Numbered from the stretch's first letter, positions 8,303-19,940 are shown. The stretch: 64,000 nucleotides of DNA from Bacteroides sp. OM05-12 (GCF_003438995.1 NZ_QSUN01000019.1:1-64000); one strand, 5' to 3'. The notes: generated by a model from the sequence alone, not told the origin. Numbers and translations are program-made.

Positions 8303-10159
8303 TTATCTTCTGTTTTTCTTTTCGCGTTCTTTGGCCAATCTTTCCTGCTCTTTTTGCATTGCTTCCATCCGCGCCATGAAGCCGGACTTCTTTTTCTTCT
8401 TAGGATTTTTCATATTGGCTTCCAGTTGTGCTAATATCTTTTCATCGCTCACTGTCTTTTTCAGTACAATCATGATGATAATACTGATAAGAGCTGAAAT
8501 GAAATAATAATAGTTCAATCCTGATGCATAATCGTTCAAGATGAAAATAAACATAACAGGCATAGCATACATCATGATTTTCATTCCCGGCATAGACTGA
8601 CCTGTATCTTGTTGTTTCATCGTGTACATCGTATTCAATATATTAGTAATACTGAACAGCAAGCAGAATAAACTCAAGTGATTACCGATGAATGGGATGT
8701 GTGCGTTCCACGTTATTAAAGCATCGTAAGTTGACAGGTCGGATGCCCACAAGAAACTCTGCTGACGAAGTTCGATAGCTGTTGGCACGAACATGAACAG
8801 GGCAAAGAATATAGGCATCTGGAGTATCATAGGCAAACAACCTCCCATGGGACTCACACCATACTTGCTATATAGTGCCATCGTCTCCTGTTGCTTCTTC
8901 ATTGCATCCTCTTGTTTCGGATATTTCTTGTTGATAATCTCGATTTGAGGTTTCAATACACGCATCTTTGCAGATGACAAGTAAGACTTGTAGGTGAATG
9001 GGAATACAATAAGTTTAACGATAATCGTCATAATCAACAATACGATACCCATGTTCCATCCCCAACCGGATAACCAGTCGAAGAGAGGAATTGTGAACCA
9101 ACGGTTGATCCAGCGCAAGAAGCTCCATCCAAGTGGAACCAATTGGTTTAGTTCCAGATCTTTCCCATCAATACGGTCTTTGTCAAGTGCTGTAAGCGTC
9201 TTATATTTGTTCGGACCGAAATAGAACAACATATTTGTCGGTTCTTTCCCACTCGGATCAAAGAACGTATTCATTTTAGCCGAATAATTCTTCAAATATC
9301 CACTACCTTCTCTTTGAGGGACTGACGTCAATTCGCTTTGCTCGAAATCTTGTTCGGCAATAAATACACTTGAAAAGAATTGGTTTTTGAAAGCAATCCA
9401 GTCCAAACGTCCCGGGATAGACTCTTTCACATCTTTTGCTCCGGAAAGTTCATCCGTATCGTCTCCGGAGAATTTATAAGTAAGAGTTGAATAACGTTCT
9501 TCAAATTTGAAGCCCTTTTCAATTTGACGTGCACGTTGTTTCCAATCAATATCTACGTAGTTGATGGAAGAAGACAGCTTGTTCCGCATATTGACGGCTT
9601 GAATCGTGAAATTCATCAGGTAGCTGTCATTGTTTAATGCATAATTGAAATCAATATAACTTGCACTGTCGGCAACCAAACGCATGGTAACAGTCGTATC
9701 GCTTACATTGACAGGAGTAAAGAATAAATCTTCCGTATCAATCGCTCCCTTTTTATTATAGAACGTAAAGTTTAGACTGGCATCATTCCCATTAAACAAT
9801 ACGAGAGGTTCTTTATTCTGACCATTGTAATCTTTCAATGTTGCGGAATAAATACGACCTCCTTTATTGCTGAACGTCAGTTTTACGACAGCATTTTCAA
9901 TGGTGGTAAATGATTCTTTTCCTTGCATTGAGTTGTAAAACAATGCACTGGTGTCTGCTGCCTGAATAGATGGTTCGGAAGTTGCCGATAATTTAGCTTG
10001 CATCTCCGCTTTCTTTGCTGCTTCTTGTTGTACGACAGCAATAGAGTCCTGATAGCGTTTCATTTGAGCTATTTCCTCTTGATTAGGACGGCTCAGAATA
10101 CTAAAACCTACCAAAACGGCACCTATCAATCCAAATCCTATTAAGGTGTTTTTATCCAT
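8303..10159 (-). CDS. yidC: Membrane protein insertase YidC
   Basis: The protein has 618 residues. It has an N-terminal membrane anchor (about 5-20), a periplasmic beta domain (about 55-340), then a five-helix Oxa1-type insertase core (about 350-565) and a Lys/Arg-rich cytoplasmic tail. Family marks include [20 protein letters not shown] near 430-450, split here across one conserved helix, and [17 protein letters not shown] sequence near 545. It inserts and folds inner-membrane proteins with or without SecYEG. It lies 23 bases after pyrG on the same strand, so the two are probably co-transcribed. Confidence 0.97.
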   Translation of the reverse strand: MDKNTLIGFGLIGAVLVGFSILSRPNQEEIAQMKRYQDSIAVVQQEAAKKAEMQAKLSATSEPSIQAADTSALFYNSMQGKESFTTIENAVVKLTFSNKGGRIYSATLKDYNGQNKEPLVLFNGNDASLNFTFYNKKGAIDTEDLFFTPVNVSDTTVTMRLVADSASYIDFNYALNNDSYLMNFTIQAVNMRNKLSSSINYVDIDWKQRARQIEKGFKFEERYSTLTYKFSGDDTDELSGAKDVKESIPGRLDWIAFKNQFFSSVFIAEQDFEQSELTSVPQREGSGYLKNYSAKMNTFFDPSGKEPTNMLFYFGPNKYKTLTALDKDRIDGKDLELNQLVPLGWSFLRWINRWFTIPLFDWLSGWGWNMGIVLLIMTIIVKLIVFPFTYKSYLSSAKMRVLKPQIEIINKKYPKQEDAMKKQQETMALYSKYGVSPMGGCLPMILQMPIFFALFMFVPTAIELRQQSFLWASDLSTYDALITWNAHIPFIGNHLSLFCLLFSITNILNTMYTMKQQDTGQSMPGMKIMMYAMPVMFIFILNDYASGLNYYYFISALISIIIMIVLKKTVSDEKILAQLEANMKNPKKKKKSGFMARMEAMQKEQERLAKEREKKNRR

Positions 10160-10182
10160 TTCTTTTTTTTATAGTTAATAAT

Positions 10183-11796
<1,614 letters not shown>

Positions 11797-11835
11797 TTAA
11801 TTAAATTTTATTTGTCCTGTTCGCTCTTAAAGTCC

Positions 11836-11843
11836 GCAAAATT
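11836..11843 (-). promoter_or_regulatory. -7 promoter element for pyrG-yidC
   Basis: The minus strand reads TAATTTTG, an exact TAnnTTTG match, 52 bases before the pyrG GTG. Confidence 0.7.
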
Positions 11844-11962
11844 AAAAAAAAATAGGGAAGAATCGAAGGTTTCCTTTAAAAAACATTCTATTAAAAAATA
11901 TTATTACTCAGTTAAATGCTTTATAATTTACTTATTGATTGTGCTGGTTTAAGTATTTAATG

Positions 11963-11970
11963 TATTTTTG
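11963..11970 (+). promoter_or_regulatory. -7 promoter element for the DUF3078 gene
   Basis: TATTTTTG lies 20 bases before the ATG, giving a very short leader. It is divergent from the pyrG promoter in the same 205-base gap. Confidence 0.65.
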
Positions 11971-11989
11971 CGGAAAAATTCTCAAATAG

Positions 11990-13357
11990 ATGAAAAAGTA
12001 TTTTGTTTTAGGATTGTTTCTAATAGGGGGGATTGTGGCTTTCGGGCAGAAGAAAAGTGTACATTCCAATAAGAAAGATGTCGGATTTTCTATTTATACT
12101 CAATACGTAGATACATTACAAAAAATACATAATAAGTATTTTGCCGGACTTGATTCATTGAATAATGATACTGTACCGGAAAGGAATATAGAATTAAAAC
12201 CGTATTATTTTAAATTGTTTGTACCTTTAACCTATTATTATGCTCCGATAGAACAAGCTTTTGAGTCCCATTGGCAACCGGCTCGTTTGGAAGAGGTCTC
12301 TTATAATCAGGATTCTTTATTTCCTGTGACTAAAAAGCGCTTTGACAAAATGGAACGTGCGGATCGTAGAGTTAATAAAGCATTATTGTCAATGTATGTT
12401 GCTCGACCAGATAGGATTGTTTACACGGAAAATCAGATAGCAAGAAAGAAAACGTTCCAAAAACAAGTAATGGAAAAGTTACCACCAAAAATCCGTGTAA
12501 TTGAATTGTTTGAACCGGATCCGGTAGATACGAATGTCGGCGATGCAGAACTTTTGGTTAAGAAACCTAATTTCTGGTCTACAGGGGGAGACGGTGCTTT
12601 GCAATTCTCCCAGAATTATATATCAGATAACTGGTATAAAGGAGGTGAAAGTTCCAATTCGATGGTAGCACAATTACATTTATTTGCGAACTATGATGAT
12701 AAGCAAAGGATTGAATTTGATAATGAATTACATTTTAATTTAGGGTTTATCAGTGCTCCGTCTGATACAGTACATAAATATCGTACCAATAATGATTTAC
12801 TTCGTTTGACAAGTAAATTGGGTATAAAAGCTGTTTCGAAATGGTATTATACATTATCGGCGGAATTTAAGACACAGTTCTTTTCAAATTATAAGACTAA
12901 CTCGGATATAAAACAATCTGCATTTATGACCCCGACAGAGTTAAAGTTGGGGCTTGGTATGGATTATAAATTGAGTGAAAAGAAAATCAATCTATCTGTT
13001 TTATTGTCTCCTTTATCTTATAACTTTACCTATTTAGCTGATAGGGATGTTGATCCTACAGCATTTGGAGTAAAAGCCGGACAGAATAAGTTAAGTGAAA
13101 TCGGTTCTCGTTTACAAGTTAATTATACATGGACAATTATTCCTGCTATTATTTGGGAATCCCGTTTCTCATATTTTACTAATTATAAGAGGGTAGAGTC
13201 TGAATGGGAGAATACTTTTAATTTCGTATTAAATCGTTATTTGTCTACTAAGTTGTTTGTGCATGCTCGTTATGATGACAGTTCTAAACCGGAAGATGGC
13301 AGCGGATATTTTCAGTTGAAAGAATTGCTTAGTTTCGGTATTAATTATAAATGGTAG
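11990..13357 (+). CDS. DUF3078 outer-membrane-type protein
   Basis: The protein has 455 residues with a cleavable signal peptide (hydrophobic 4-17, probable cut after AFG). Residues from about 190 onward match the Bacteroidota DUF3078 family, including NFWSTGGDGALQFSQNYISD and NWYKGGESSN around 190-220. The rest alternates aromatic and polar residues and ends in an aromatic residue (INYKW), typical of outer-membrane beta barrels. No function is established for the family as far as I know. It is a single gene, divergent from pyrG, followed by a long hairpin. Confidence 0.8.
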   Translation: MKKYFVLGLFLIGGIVAFGQKKSVHSNKKDVGFSIYTQYVDTLQKIHNKYFAGLDSLNNDTVPERNIELKPYYFKLFVPLTYYYAPIEQAFESHWQPARLEEVSYNQDSLFPVTKKRFDKMERADRRVNKALLSMYVARPDRIVYTENQIARKKTFQKQVMEKLPPKIRVIELFEPDPVDTNVGDAELLVKKPNFWSTGGDGALQFSQNYISDNWYKGGESSNSMVAQLHLFANYDDKQRIEFDNELHFNLGFISAPSDTVHKYRTNNDLLRLTSKLGIKAVSKWYYTLSAEFKTQFFSNYKTNSDIKQSAFMTPTELKLGLGMDYKLSEKKINLSVLLSPLSYNFTYLADRDVDPTAFGVKAGQNKLSEIGSRLQVNYTWTIIPAIIWESRFSYFTNYKRVESEWENTFNFVLNRYLSTKLFVHARYDDSSKPEDGSGYFQLKELLSFGINYKW

Positions 13358-13390
13358 ACATAAAACATACTTCTTTATTTAAGGTTTAGG

Positions 13391-13440
13391 CAAATCCCGT
13401 AGATTATATAGATACAGATTCTTATAATTTACGGGGTTTG
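13391..13440 (+). terminator. Long hairpin, probable terminator of the DUF3078 gene
   Basis: Arms 13391-13408 and 13423-13440 pair over 18 bases with only two G-U type positions (CAAATCCCGTA against TACGGGGTTTG at the base). No long T-run follows, so termination strength is uncertain. Confidence 0.65.
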
Positions 13441-13629
13441 TATTTATGAACTATTTTCTGTCTTTTTACACTTTCTGTATCTTATTTCCTATGCTTCTGT
13501 AGTGAAAACGATTGTTTTTATGCTTTTATGTTATTTGATGGAAGTGTGATACTAAAATCAGCTATGAAAAAAGACCAATTTTTTGCATATTATTTTGATG
13601 ATAATAGTTTTTAGTTTCCAATTATTGTG

Positions 13630-13637
13630 TATTTTTG
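13630..13637 (+). promoter_or_regulatory. -7 promoter element of the rseC-rnf operon
   Basis: TATTTTTG lies 29 bases before the rseC ATG. It is the only clear promoter before the seven-gene block. Confidence 0.65.
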
Positions 13638-13665
13638 CAGCAATTTGTAATGTGCAGTTTACAAA

Positions 13666-14091
13666 ATGGCTAATATAATAAAACATAAAGGTACTGTGGA
13701 AAACATTGATGGATCTCTTTATAGAGTAAGGATTCAGCAGACGTCGGCCTGTGCTTCTTGCAGTGCTAAAGGGTATTGTAGTTCTTCCGACAGTAAAGAG
13801 AAGATTATCGAGGTGTACGATAGTTCCAATTCGTATAAGGTGGGAGAAGAGGTGATGATATATGGAACTACTTCCATGGGGATGAAAGCGGTATTAATCG
13901 CTTTTGTTATACCTTTCGTTCTCTTACTGGTTGCTTTGTTTGTTGCAATGTCTCTAAGCCAAGATAATGAATTATTTTCTGCTTTAGTTTCTCTTTGTGT
14001 CCTTGTACCTTATTATATAGTACTTTATTTCCTTCGGAATAGATTTAGAAAGAATTTCTCATTTACATTAAAACCAATAAATAATAACTAA
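13666..14091 (+). CDS. rseC: RseC/MucC-like redox protein, first gene of the rnf operon
   Basis: The protein has 141 residues. The N-terminal domain carries the cysteine cluster C29-x2-C32-x5-C38 typical of RseC, followed by two membrane helices (about 70-92 and 98-118) and a basic tail. RseC proteins accompany Rnf/Rsx systems and are implicated in SoxR reduction or envelope stress control in proteobacteria; in Bacteroides the precise role is not known to me. The gene ends four bases before rnfB and shares its promoter, so it probably serves the Rnf complex, perhaps in redox or cluster maintenance. Confidence 0.85.
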   Translation: MANIIKHKGTVENIDGSLYRVRIQQTSACASCSAKGYCSSSDSKEKIIEVYDSSNSYKVGEEVMIYGTTSMGMKAVLIAFVIPFVLLLVALFVAMSLSQDNELFSALVSLCVLVPYYIVLYFLRNRFRKNFSFTLKPINNN

Positions 14092-14094
14092 CTT

Positions 14095-15027
14095 ATGGAT
14101 TTAATTCTGATTGCAGTTATTTCTTTGGGAGCTATCGGCCTGATTGCCGCTATTATTTTATATGTAGCTTCTAAGAAATTTGCTGTGTATGAAGATCCGC
14201 GAATTGCTCAGGTAGCAGAAGTGCTTCCTCAGGCAAATTGTGGTGGCTGTGGTTATCCCGGATGTTCAGGCTTTGCTGATGCATGTGTTAAGGCCGGTTC
14301 ATTAGAGGGTAAATTCTGTCCGGTAGGAGGCCAGCCTGTTATGACTCAGGTGGCTGAAATCCTGGGATTAGATGCCGGTACTGCCGAGCCGATGGTGGCT
14401 GTGGTAAGATGTAACGGTAGTTGTGAACATCGTCCCCGAGTAACAAAGTATGACGGAGCGGTATCTTGTGCGATTGTCGCTGCTACTTATGGCGGTGAAA
14501 CAGGATGTAGCTATGGTTGTTTGGGTTGTGGTGATTGTGTCGCTGCATGTCAGTTCGACGCTATTCACATGAATCCTGAAACCGGATTACCGGAAGTGGA
14601 TGAAGAGAAGTGTACGGCTTGTGGAGCTTGCGTGAAAGCATGTCCGAAGTCTATCATTGAACTTCGTGCCAAAGGTAAGAAGTCACGCCGTGTATTTGTA
14701 TCTTGTGTCAATAAAGATAAAGGTGCTGTTACACGTAAGGCTTGTGAAGTAGGATGTATCGGTTGTGGCAAGTGCGTGAAGACTTGTCCGTTTGAGGCTA
14801 TTTCATTGGAAAACAATCTTGCTTACATTGATTTTAATAAATGTAAGTTGTGTCGCAAATGTGTCGAGGTATGCCCGCAACATACAATTCTTGAAGTCAA
14901 TTTCCCTCCTCGTAAGGTAGAAGCCCCGAAGACTGAAACAACTTCGAAAGCGGATGAAATAAACGTTGCTCCTGCTGTTACCGAAGTAGCAAAAGAGGTG
15001 AATGAAACTCCTCAAGCAGAAGCTTAA
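14095..15027 (+). CDS. rnfB: Rnf electron transport complex subunit B (multi Fe-S)
   Basis: The protein has 310 residues. One N-terminal membrane helix (about 3-25) is followed by the RnfB-type cluster motif CGGCGYPGC (Cys 49, 52, 57, plus a later Cys) and then four CxxCxxCxxxC ferredoxin motifs: GCLGCGDCVAAC, CTACGACVKAC, GCIGCGKCVKTC and CKLCRKCVEVC. RnfB takes electrons from ferredoxin and passes them into the membrane complex. Five cluster motifs is more than the short proteobacterial RnfB carries and resembles the long anaerobe type. The tail (about 275-310) is Glu/Thr/Ala-rich. It lies three bases after rseC. Confidence 0.95.
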   Translation: MDLILIAVISLGAIGLIAAIILYVASKKFAVYEDPRIAQVAEVLPQANCGGCGYPGCSGFADACVKAGSLEGKFCPVGGQPVMTQVAEILGLDAGTAEPMVAVVRCNGSCEHRPRVTKYDGAVSCAIVAATYGGETGCSYGCLGCGDCVAACQFDAIHMNPETGLPEVDEEKCTACGACVKACPKSIIELRAKGKKSRRVFVSCVNKDKGAVTRKACEVGCIGCGKCVKTCPFEAISLENNLAYIDFNKCKLCRKCVEVCPQHTILEVNFPPRKVEAPKTETTSKADEINVAPAVTEVAKEVNETPQAEA

Positions 15028-15062
15028 TAAAATGAATAATAAAACATTAAAATATAATCATT

Positions 15063-16391
15063 GTGAGGACATTTAGAATTGGTGGCGTACATCCGCCCGA
15101 GAATAAATTGTCGGCAGGAGAGAAGATTAAGACGCTTGCACTTCCTAAACAAGCTATTATTCCGCTATCTCAACATATCGGTGCTCCTGCAGCAGCAATC
15201 GTAAAGAAAGGTGATGTTGTGAAGGTAGGTACACAAATAGCCCAAGCGGGTGGTTTTGTATCTGCTGCAATATTTTCATCCGTTTCCGGGAAAGTTGCTA
15301 AGATTGATGAGGTGATAGATGCGAGCGGTTACCGTAAACCTGCTATCTTTATTGATGTAGAAGGGGATGAATGGGAAGAAACCATTGATCGTAGCGAAAA
15401 TTTGGTAAAGGAATGTAGCTTTACTCCCGAACAGATTATAGAGAAAATCAAGGCTGCCGGTATTGTTGGTATGGGTGGTGCTTGTTTTCCTACACATGTA
15501 AAATTGATGCCTCCTCCGGGAAATGTTGCTGAAATATTGATCATCAATGCTGTGGAATGCGAACCTTATCTGACTGCCGACCATCAATTGATGCTGGAAA
15601 AGGCGGAGCAGATTATGGTAGGTGTCAGTATTCTGATGAAAGCTATTAAAGTCAGCAAAGCTGTAATCGGTATTGAAAACAATAAGTCGGATGCTATTGC
15701 TTTGTTGGCAAGTGTTGCTGTCGCCTATGCCGGAGTGGAAGTTATGCCTTTGAAGGTGAAGTATCCGCAAGGTGGTGAAAAACAATTAATCGATGCAGTT
15801 ATTGCCCGTCAGGTAGCAAGTGGAGCACTTCCAATTTCTACAGGAGCGGTTGTACAGAATGTTGGAACAGCGTATGCCGTTTATGAAGCTGTACAAAAAA
15901 ATAAGCCGTTATTTGAACGTGTAGTTACCGTTACCGGGAAATCATTGAAGAATCCGTCGAACTTTTTGGTTCGTATGGGAACTCCGATGAGTATGCTGAT
16001 TGAAGCAGCCGGAGGGATGCCGGAAGATACTGGAAAAATTATCGGTGGTGGTCCGATGATGGGAAAAGCTTTGGTTAATGCTGAGGTTCCCATCTGTAAA
16101 GGCAGTTCGGGCGTTTTGCTGATGAATGACAAAGAAGCTGCCCGTAAAGAGATAAATAACTGTATTCGTTGTGCTAAGTGTGTGAGTGCATGCCCGATGG
16201 GACTTGAGCCTTATTTGCTTTCTGCTTTGGCTGAAAATGCCGATTGGGAAAGAATGGAACATGAGGAGATTATGAACTGTATCGAATGTGGTTCATGTCA
16301 GTTTACTTGTCCGGCCGGTCGTCCCTTGCTTGATTATTGCCGTTTAGGTAAAGGTAAAGTAGGTGCTATTATTCGCTCACGTAAAAAATAA
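15063..16391 (+). CDS. rnfC: Rnf electron transport complex subunit C (NADH/FMN-binding)
   Basis: The protein has 442 residues and a GTG start chosen because it opens the conserved RTFRIGGVHPPENK segment. An N-terminal barrel-sandwich region precedes the NADH/FMN-binding Rossmann part marked by VGMGGACFPTHVK near 140. Two [4Fe-4S] motifs follow, CIRCAKCVSACP near 368 and CIECGSCQFTCP near 407. RnfC is the peripheral subunit that reduces NAD+ at the cytoplasmic face. Its length is that of the compact form, without the long repetitive tail seen in E. coli RsxC. It lies in the middle of the rnf operon. Confidence 0.96.
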   Translation: MRTFRIGGVHPPENKLSAGEKIKTLALPKQAIIPLSQHIGAPAAAIVKKGDVVKVGTQIAQAGGFVSAAIFSSVSGKVAKIDEVIDASGYRKPAIFIDVEGDEWEETIDRSENLVKECSFTPEQIIEKIKAAGIVGMGGACFPTHVKLMPPPGNVAEILIINAVECEPYLTADHQLMLEKAEQIMVGVSILMKAIKVSKAVIGIENNKSDAIALLASVAVAYAGVEVMPLKVKYPQGGEKQLIDAVIARQVASGALPISTGAVVQNVGTAYAVYEAVQKNKPLFERVVTVTGKSLKNPSNFLVRMGTPMSMLIEAAGGMPEDTGKIIGGGPMMGKALVNAEVPICKGSSGVLLMNDKEAARKEINNCIRCAKCVSACPMGLEPYLLSALAENADWERMEHEEIMNCIECGSCQFTCPAGRPLLDYCRLGKGKVGAIIRSRKK

Positions 16392-16399
16392 GTAGAAAA

Positions 16400-17392
16400 A
16401 TGGAAAACAAATTAATAGTATCCTTATCGCCCCATGTTCATAGTGGAGACAGCATACAAAAGAATATGTATGGTGTGCTTATTGCATTGATACCTGCTCT
16501 TATTGTTTCTTTTATCTATTTCGGGCTGGGTGCTGCAATCGTCACTGTAACCTCTGTTGCGGCATGTGTGTTCTTTGAGTGGGCTATAACTAAGTTCATT
16601 CTGAAAAAAGAAAAAACAACTATATGTGACGGGTCTGCCATCATCACCGGTATTTTGTTGGCATTCAATTTACCGTCGAACTTGCCTGTCTGGATTATTA
16701 TTATCGGCGCATTGGTTGCCATTGGCGTTGGTAAAATGTCATTTGGCGGGTTAGGCAATAATCCGTTCAATCCGGCTTTAGTAGGACGTGTCTTTCTTTT
16801 GATTTCTTTCCCGGTACAAATGACTTCATGGCCGGTTAACACCTTTTCAGCGATGGCAAGTGTCGATGGAATCTCCAGTGCAACGCCATTGGCTTTGATG
16901 AAACAGGCTATACATGGAAATGCGGATGCATTGAAAGAAATTCCCGATTCCCTTTCATTGTTGTTGGGTACGAATCCGGGTTCTTTGGGAGAGGTTTCGG
17001 CATTGGCTTTGCTTATCGGCCTTGCCTATATGCTGTGGAAGAAGATCATCACCTGGCATATTCCGGTAACGATTATTGCTACCGTATTTGTATTTGCCGG
17101 TCTGATGAACTTGGTTAATCCGGAAGTATATGCTTCTCCGCTTACTCATTTATTGACGGGAGGTTTAATGTTGGGAGCTATCTTCATGGCAACCGACTAC
17201 GTTACTTCTCCGATGAGTAAGAAGGGAATGATTATTTATGGTATTGGTATTGGCTTCTTTACGGTGGTTATCCGTCTGTTCGGTGCATATCCGGAAGGTA
17301 TGTCGTTTGCGATTCTTATCATGAACGCCTTTACACCGTTGATCAATACTTATTGCAAACCTAAAAGATTCGGGGAGGTAGTGAAGAAATGA
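16400..17392 (+). CDS. rnfD: Rnf electron transport complex subunit D
   Basis: A membrane protein of 330 residues with about nine or ten helices. The covalent FMN site is the SSATP motif, with Thr162 the probable attachment residue, matching the SGATP type motif of RnfD/NqrB. It starts eight bases after rnfC and its stop overlaps the rnfG start (ATGA at 17389-17392), so translation is probably coupled. It forms part of the ion-translocating membrane core. Confidence 0.96.
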   Translation: MENKLIVSLSPHVHSGDSIQKNMYGVLIALIPALIVSFIYFGLGAAIVTVTSVAACVFFEWAITKFILKKEKTTICDGSAIITGILLAFNLPSNLPVWIIIIGALVAIGVGKMSFGGLGNNPFNPALVGRVFLLISFPVQMTSWPVNTFSAMASVDGISSATPLALMKQAIHGNADALKEIPDSLSLLLGTNPGSLGEVSALALLIGLAYMLWKKIITWHIPVTIIATVFVFAGLMNLVNPEVYASPLTHLLTGGLMLGAIFMATDYVTSPMSKKGMIIYGIGIGFFTVVIRLFGAYPEGMSFAILIMNAFTPLINTYCKPKRFGEVVKK

Positions 17393-18039
17393 AAAAGTTA
17401 CAATCATCATTTAAGAATATGGCTATCGTATTGACTGCGGTAACTGTAATTGCCGGGGCTTTGTTGGGTTATGTAAATGATTTGACGAAGGGACCGATAG
17501 CGGATGCTAATGCAAAGGCATTGAGTGATGCTATTGCTGTTGTAGTGCCCGGTTTTGATAATCAACCGACTGAGAATCCGGAAACCATAGAAGTGAACGG
17601 GGCATCTTATACTATATATAAGGCAACCAAAGGAGGAGAGTTTATCGGCGCAGCTGTTCGATCTACATCTAATGGCTTCGGTGGCCCTTTGACTATTCTT
17701 GTCGGATTTGATGCGGATGGGAACATTATTGATTATTCTTTGTTGAGTCATGCTGAAACTCCGGGACTTGGTTCTAAAGCGGATATTTGGTTTAAGAAGG
17801 ACGGCAAAGGTTCTGTTATCGGGATGAATCCGGGGAAGAATCCATTGTCGGTGAGTAAGGACGGTGGTAATATTGATGCCATAACAGCTTCTACCATTAC
17901 ATCACGTGCTTTCTTGGCAGCAGTGAACAATGCTTATCAGGCTTATGCCAACGGAGATAGCGCCGACGTTACAACGGGAGCTACAAGTAAACCTTCTCAA
18001 ACGGAAGAGGTAGATAATTCTATTAACCAGGCAAATTAA
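17389..18039 (+). CDS. rnfG: Rnf electron transport complex subunit G
   Basis: The protein has 216 residues with one N-terminal membrane helix (about 9-28) and a periplasmic FMN-binding domain. The segment ITASTITS at 165-172 matches the covalent FMN motif of RnfG/NqrC, with Thr169 the likely acceptor. A Ser/Thr-rich tail extends past the domain. It overlaps rnfD by four bases. RnfG passes electrons through covalently bound flavin on the outer face of the membrane. Confidence 0.95.
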   Translation: MKKLQSSFKNMAIVLTAVTVIAGALLGYVNDLTKGPIADANAKALSDAIAVVVPGFDNQPTENPETIEVNGASYTIYKATKGGEFIGAAVRSTSNGFGGPLTILVGFDADGNIIDYSLLSHAETPGLGSKADIWFKKDGKGSVIGMNPGKNPLSVSKDGGNIDAITASTITSRAFLAAVNNAYQAYANGDSADVTTGATSKPSQTEEVDNSINQAN

Positions 18040-18054
18040 AGAAAGGAGTAGATT

Positions 18055-18639
18055 ATGAATAATTTTAAAGTTTTGATGAATGGGATTGTTAAAGAGAATC
18101 CTACATTTGTGCTCCTTTTGGGTATGTGTCCTACTTTGGGAACAACTTCCTCTGCCATTAATGGTATGGGAATGGGATTGGCAACCATGTTTGTCTTGAT
18201 ATGTTCCAATGTGGTTATTTCGTTGATTAAGAATTTAATCCCGGATATGGTTCGTATTCCGTCATTTATTGTGGTTATTGCATCGTTTGTGACGGTATTG
18301 CAAATGGTAATGCAGGCTTATGTACCGGCATTATACGCTACATTGGGTCTATTCATTCCATTAATTGTTGTGAACTGTATCGTGCTGGGACGTGCGGAAG
18401 CTTTTGCTGCAAAAAACGGTCCTCTACCATCGTTCTTTGACGGATTGGGTATGGGATTGGGATTTACCATTGCGTTGACATTACTTGGTGCGGTTCGTGA
18501 GTTGCTTGGTACCGGAAAGATATTCGATATCACAGTGCTTCCTGAACAATATGGAATGTTGATATTTGTGTTGGCACCGGGTGCATTTATTGCATTAGGG
18601 TATCTGATTGCCATTGTCAATAAGTTTAAAAAGGCGTAA
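18055..18639 (+). CDS. rnfE: Rnf electron transport complex subunit E
   Basis: The protein has 194 residues with six predicted membrane helices. Conserved features are NPTFVLLLGMCPTLGTT near 16-32, with its membrane Cys, and an NCIVLGRAEAFA segment near 105-116. RnfE and RnfA are homologous to each other and to NqrD/NqrE, and form an inverted pair that holds an iron-sulfur centre in the membrane. An AAAGGAG-like sequence lies just upstream of the ATG, unusual for this genome. Confidence 0.96.
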   Translation: MNNFKVLMNGIVKENPTFVLLLGMCPTLGTTSSAINGMGMGLATMFVLICSNVVISLIKNLIPDMVRIPSFIVVIASFVTVLQMVMQAYVPALYATLGLFIPLIVVNCIVLGRAEAFAAKNGPLPSFFDGLGMGLGFTIALTLLGAVRELLGTGKIFDITVLPEQYGMLIFVLAPGAFIALGYLIAIVNKFKKA

Positions 18640-18659
18640 CTGCATAAAATAGAAGCTAT

Positions 18660-19262
18660 ATGGAATATATATTAATATTTATCACAGCAATATTTGTGAA
18701 CAACATTGTGTTGTCACAGTTTCTTGGAATCTGTCCGTTTTTAGGAGTATCCAAGAAAGTAGAAACGGCAATAGGTATGTCAGCAGCGGTTGCTTTTGTG
18801 TTGGTTATCGCTACCATTGTAACTTATCTTATCCAGAAATATGTTCTGGATGCATTTGGCTTGGAGTATTTGCAGACAATATCCTTTATTTTGGTTATAG
18901 CAGCCTTAGTGCAGATGGTTGAGATTGTATTAAAGAAGGTATCTCCCGCACTTTATCAGGCATTGGGTGTTTTCTTACCGTTGATTACGACCAACTGTTG
19001 TATTCTTGGTGTGGCTATTTTGGTTATCCAGAAAGATTTCAATTTGCTGACCGGAGTTGTTTATGCAATTTCTACGGCAATTGGTTTTGGCTTGGCATTA
19101 ATCATTTTTGCAGGACTTCGTGAACAGATGAGTCTGGTGAAGATTCCTAAAGGGATGCAAGGTACTGCCATTGCATTGGTAACAGCAGGTTTGTTAGCTA
19201 TGGCATTCATGGGATTCTCCGGAGTAGACGGTGGATTGAAAGTTTTGTTCGGACTGAATTAA
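18660..19262 (+). CDS. rnfA: Rnf electron transport complex subunit A
   Basis: A membrane protein of 200 residues with six helices. It has NNIVLSQFLGICPFLGVSK near 14-32 and TTNCCILGVAI near 116-126, the paired-Cys signatures of RnfA. It is the last gene of the operon, 20 bases after rnfE, and is followed by a terminator. Together with RnfE it forms the central membrane dimer of the ion pump. Confidence 0.97.
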   Translation: MEYILIFITAIFVNNIVLSQFLGICPFLGVSKKVETAIGMSAAVAFVLVIATIVTYLIQKYVLDAFGLEYLQTISFILVIAALVQMVEIVLKKVSPALYQALGVFLPLITTNCCILGVAILVIQKDFNLLTGVVYAISTAIGFGLALIIFAGLREQMSLVKIPKGMQGTAIALVTAGLLAMAFMGFSGVDGGLKVLFGLN

Positions 19263-19283
19263 TCTCTTACATACGAACAAGAG

Positions 19284-19315
19284 AGGCTGGCTTCTTTATG
19301 AGGTCAGCCTTTTTG
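19284..19315 (+). terminator. Terminator of the rnf operon
   Basis: An 11-bp stem (19284-19294 with 19300-19310), AGGCTGGCTTC against GAGGTCAGCCT with two G-U pairs, is followed by five T. Confidence 0.85.
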
Positions 19316-19399
19316 TTGTATGCCGGTGGAATATGCAAATCCAGTCACTAAGGAATCGGGCTTGTCAATCGGGATTTTACGCTAAATCCTCTTTTTATG

Positions 19400-19940
19400 C
19401 ATGTTTTAAATTGCACTTGAACTGCCTTCACCTCTTCACTATTCAGGGATAAATCATTGCTGAATAATAACTTACGGTGAATACACTTTTTTTACTATCG
19501 CTCTGTCCCTGACTTTGCCCCGTCCTTCCATCTTAATATTTATTTAATTAACATGATTTTCAACGAAAAAAGTACCTTCACTCTAATTTATTGATATTCA
19601 GATATAAATATGCAAAACGTGATAAGGTGAAGGTAAGTCCAAGTAAAAGTTGAAAACAGCTAAATTAGCAGAATAAACGAGCTGAAAACGCCTAAGGGAG
19701 TGATGCCTTACGCTCCCGTAGATGTAAGCTATCGCCCAAAGGAGCGTTAGCCATCACCCCTTTGAGTGATAGGTGCCACTCACTTAGGTGATAAAAAACG
19801 ATCTTGATGTTTTCAAAAAACATCAAGGGTCTTTTAAATATTCATCAGGTTGTTTGAAAAAAACATAAGGTCGTTTGATTACGAAGATACGGTCGATTGT
19901 TCACAAACTCCTATCGTTTGTCGACAATCGACCGTATGTT
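19400..19940 (+). repeat. Mosaic intergenic repeat, copy A
   Basis: This fills the left part of the 1.1-kb gap after rnfA. In order it holds GCCTTCACCTCTTCAC (19424-19439) and its near inverse GTGATAAGGTGAAGGT (19619-19634), CGCCTAAGGGAGTG near 19690, a small CTTAC/GTAAG hairpin, GGAGCGTTAGCC-type motifs, GATGTTTT/AAAACATC arms near 19806-19826, and a terminal hairpin with perfect 14-bp arms (19887-19900 with 19924-19937). The same modules occur in the same order and orientation at 43961-44630. No ORF is present. Confidence 0.85.

Larger units (their letters stand above)
13358..13665. other. Intergenic gap between the DUF3078 gene and rseC
   Basis: There are 308 bases without an ORF. The left part holds the hairpin at 13391-13440 and the right end the rseC promoter. 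The AT-rich middle (about 13445-13605) shows no clear structure. Confidence 0.7.
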
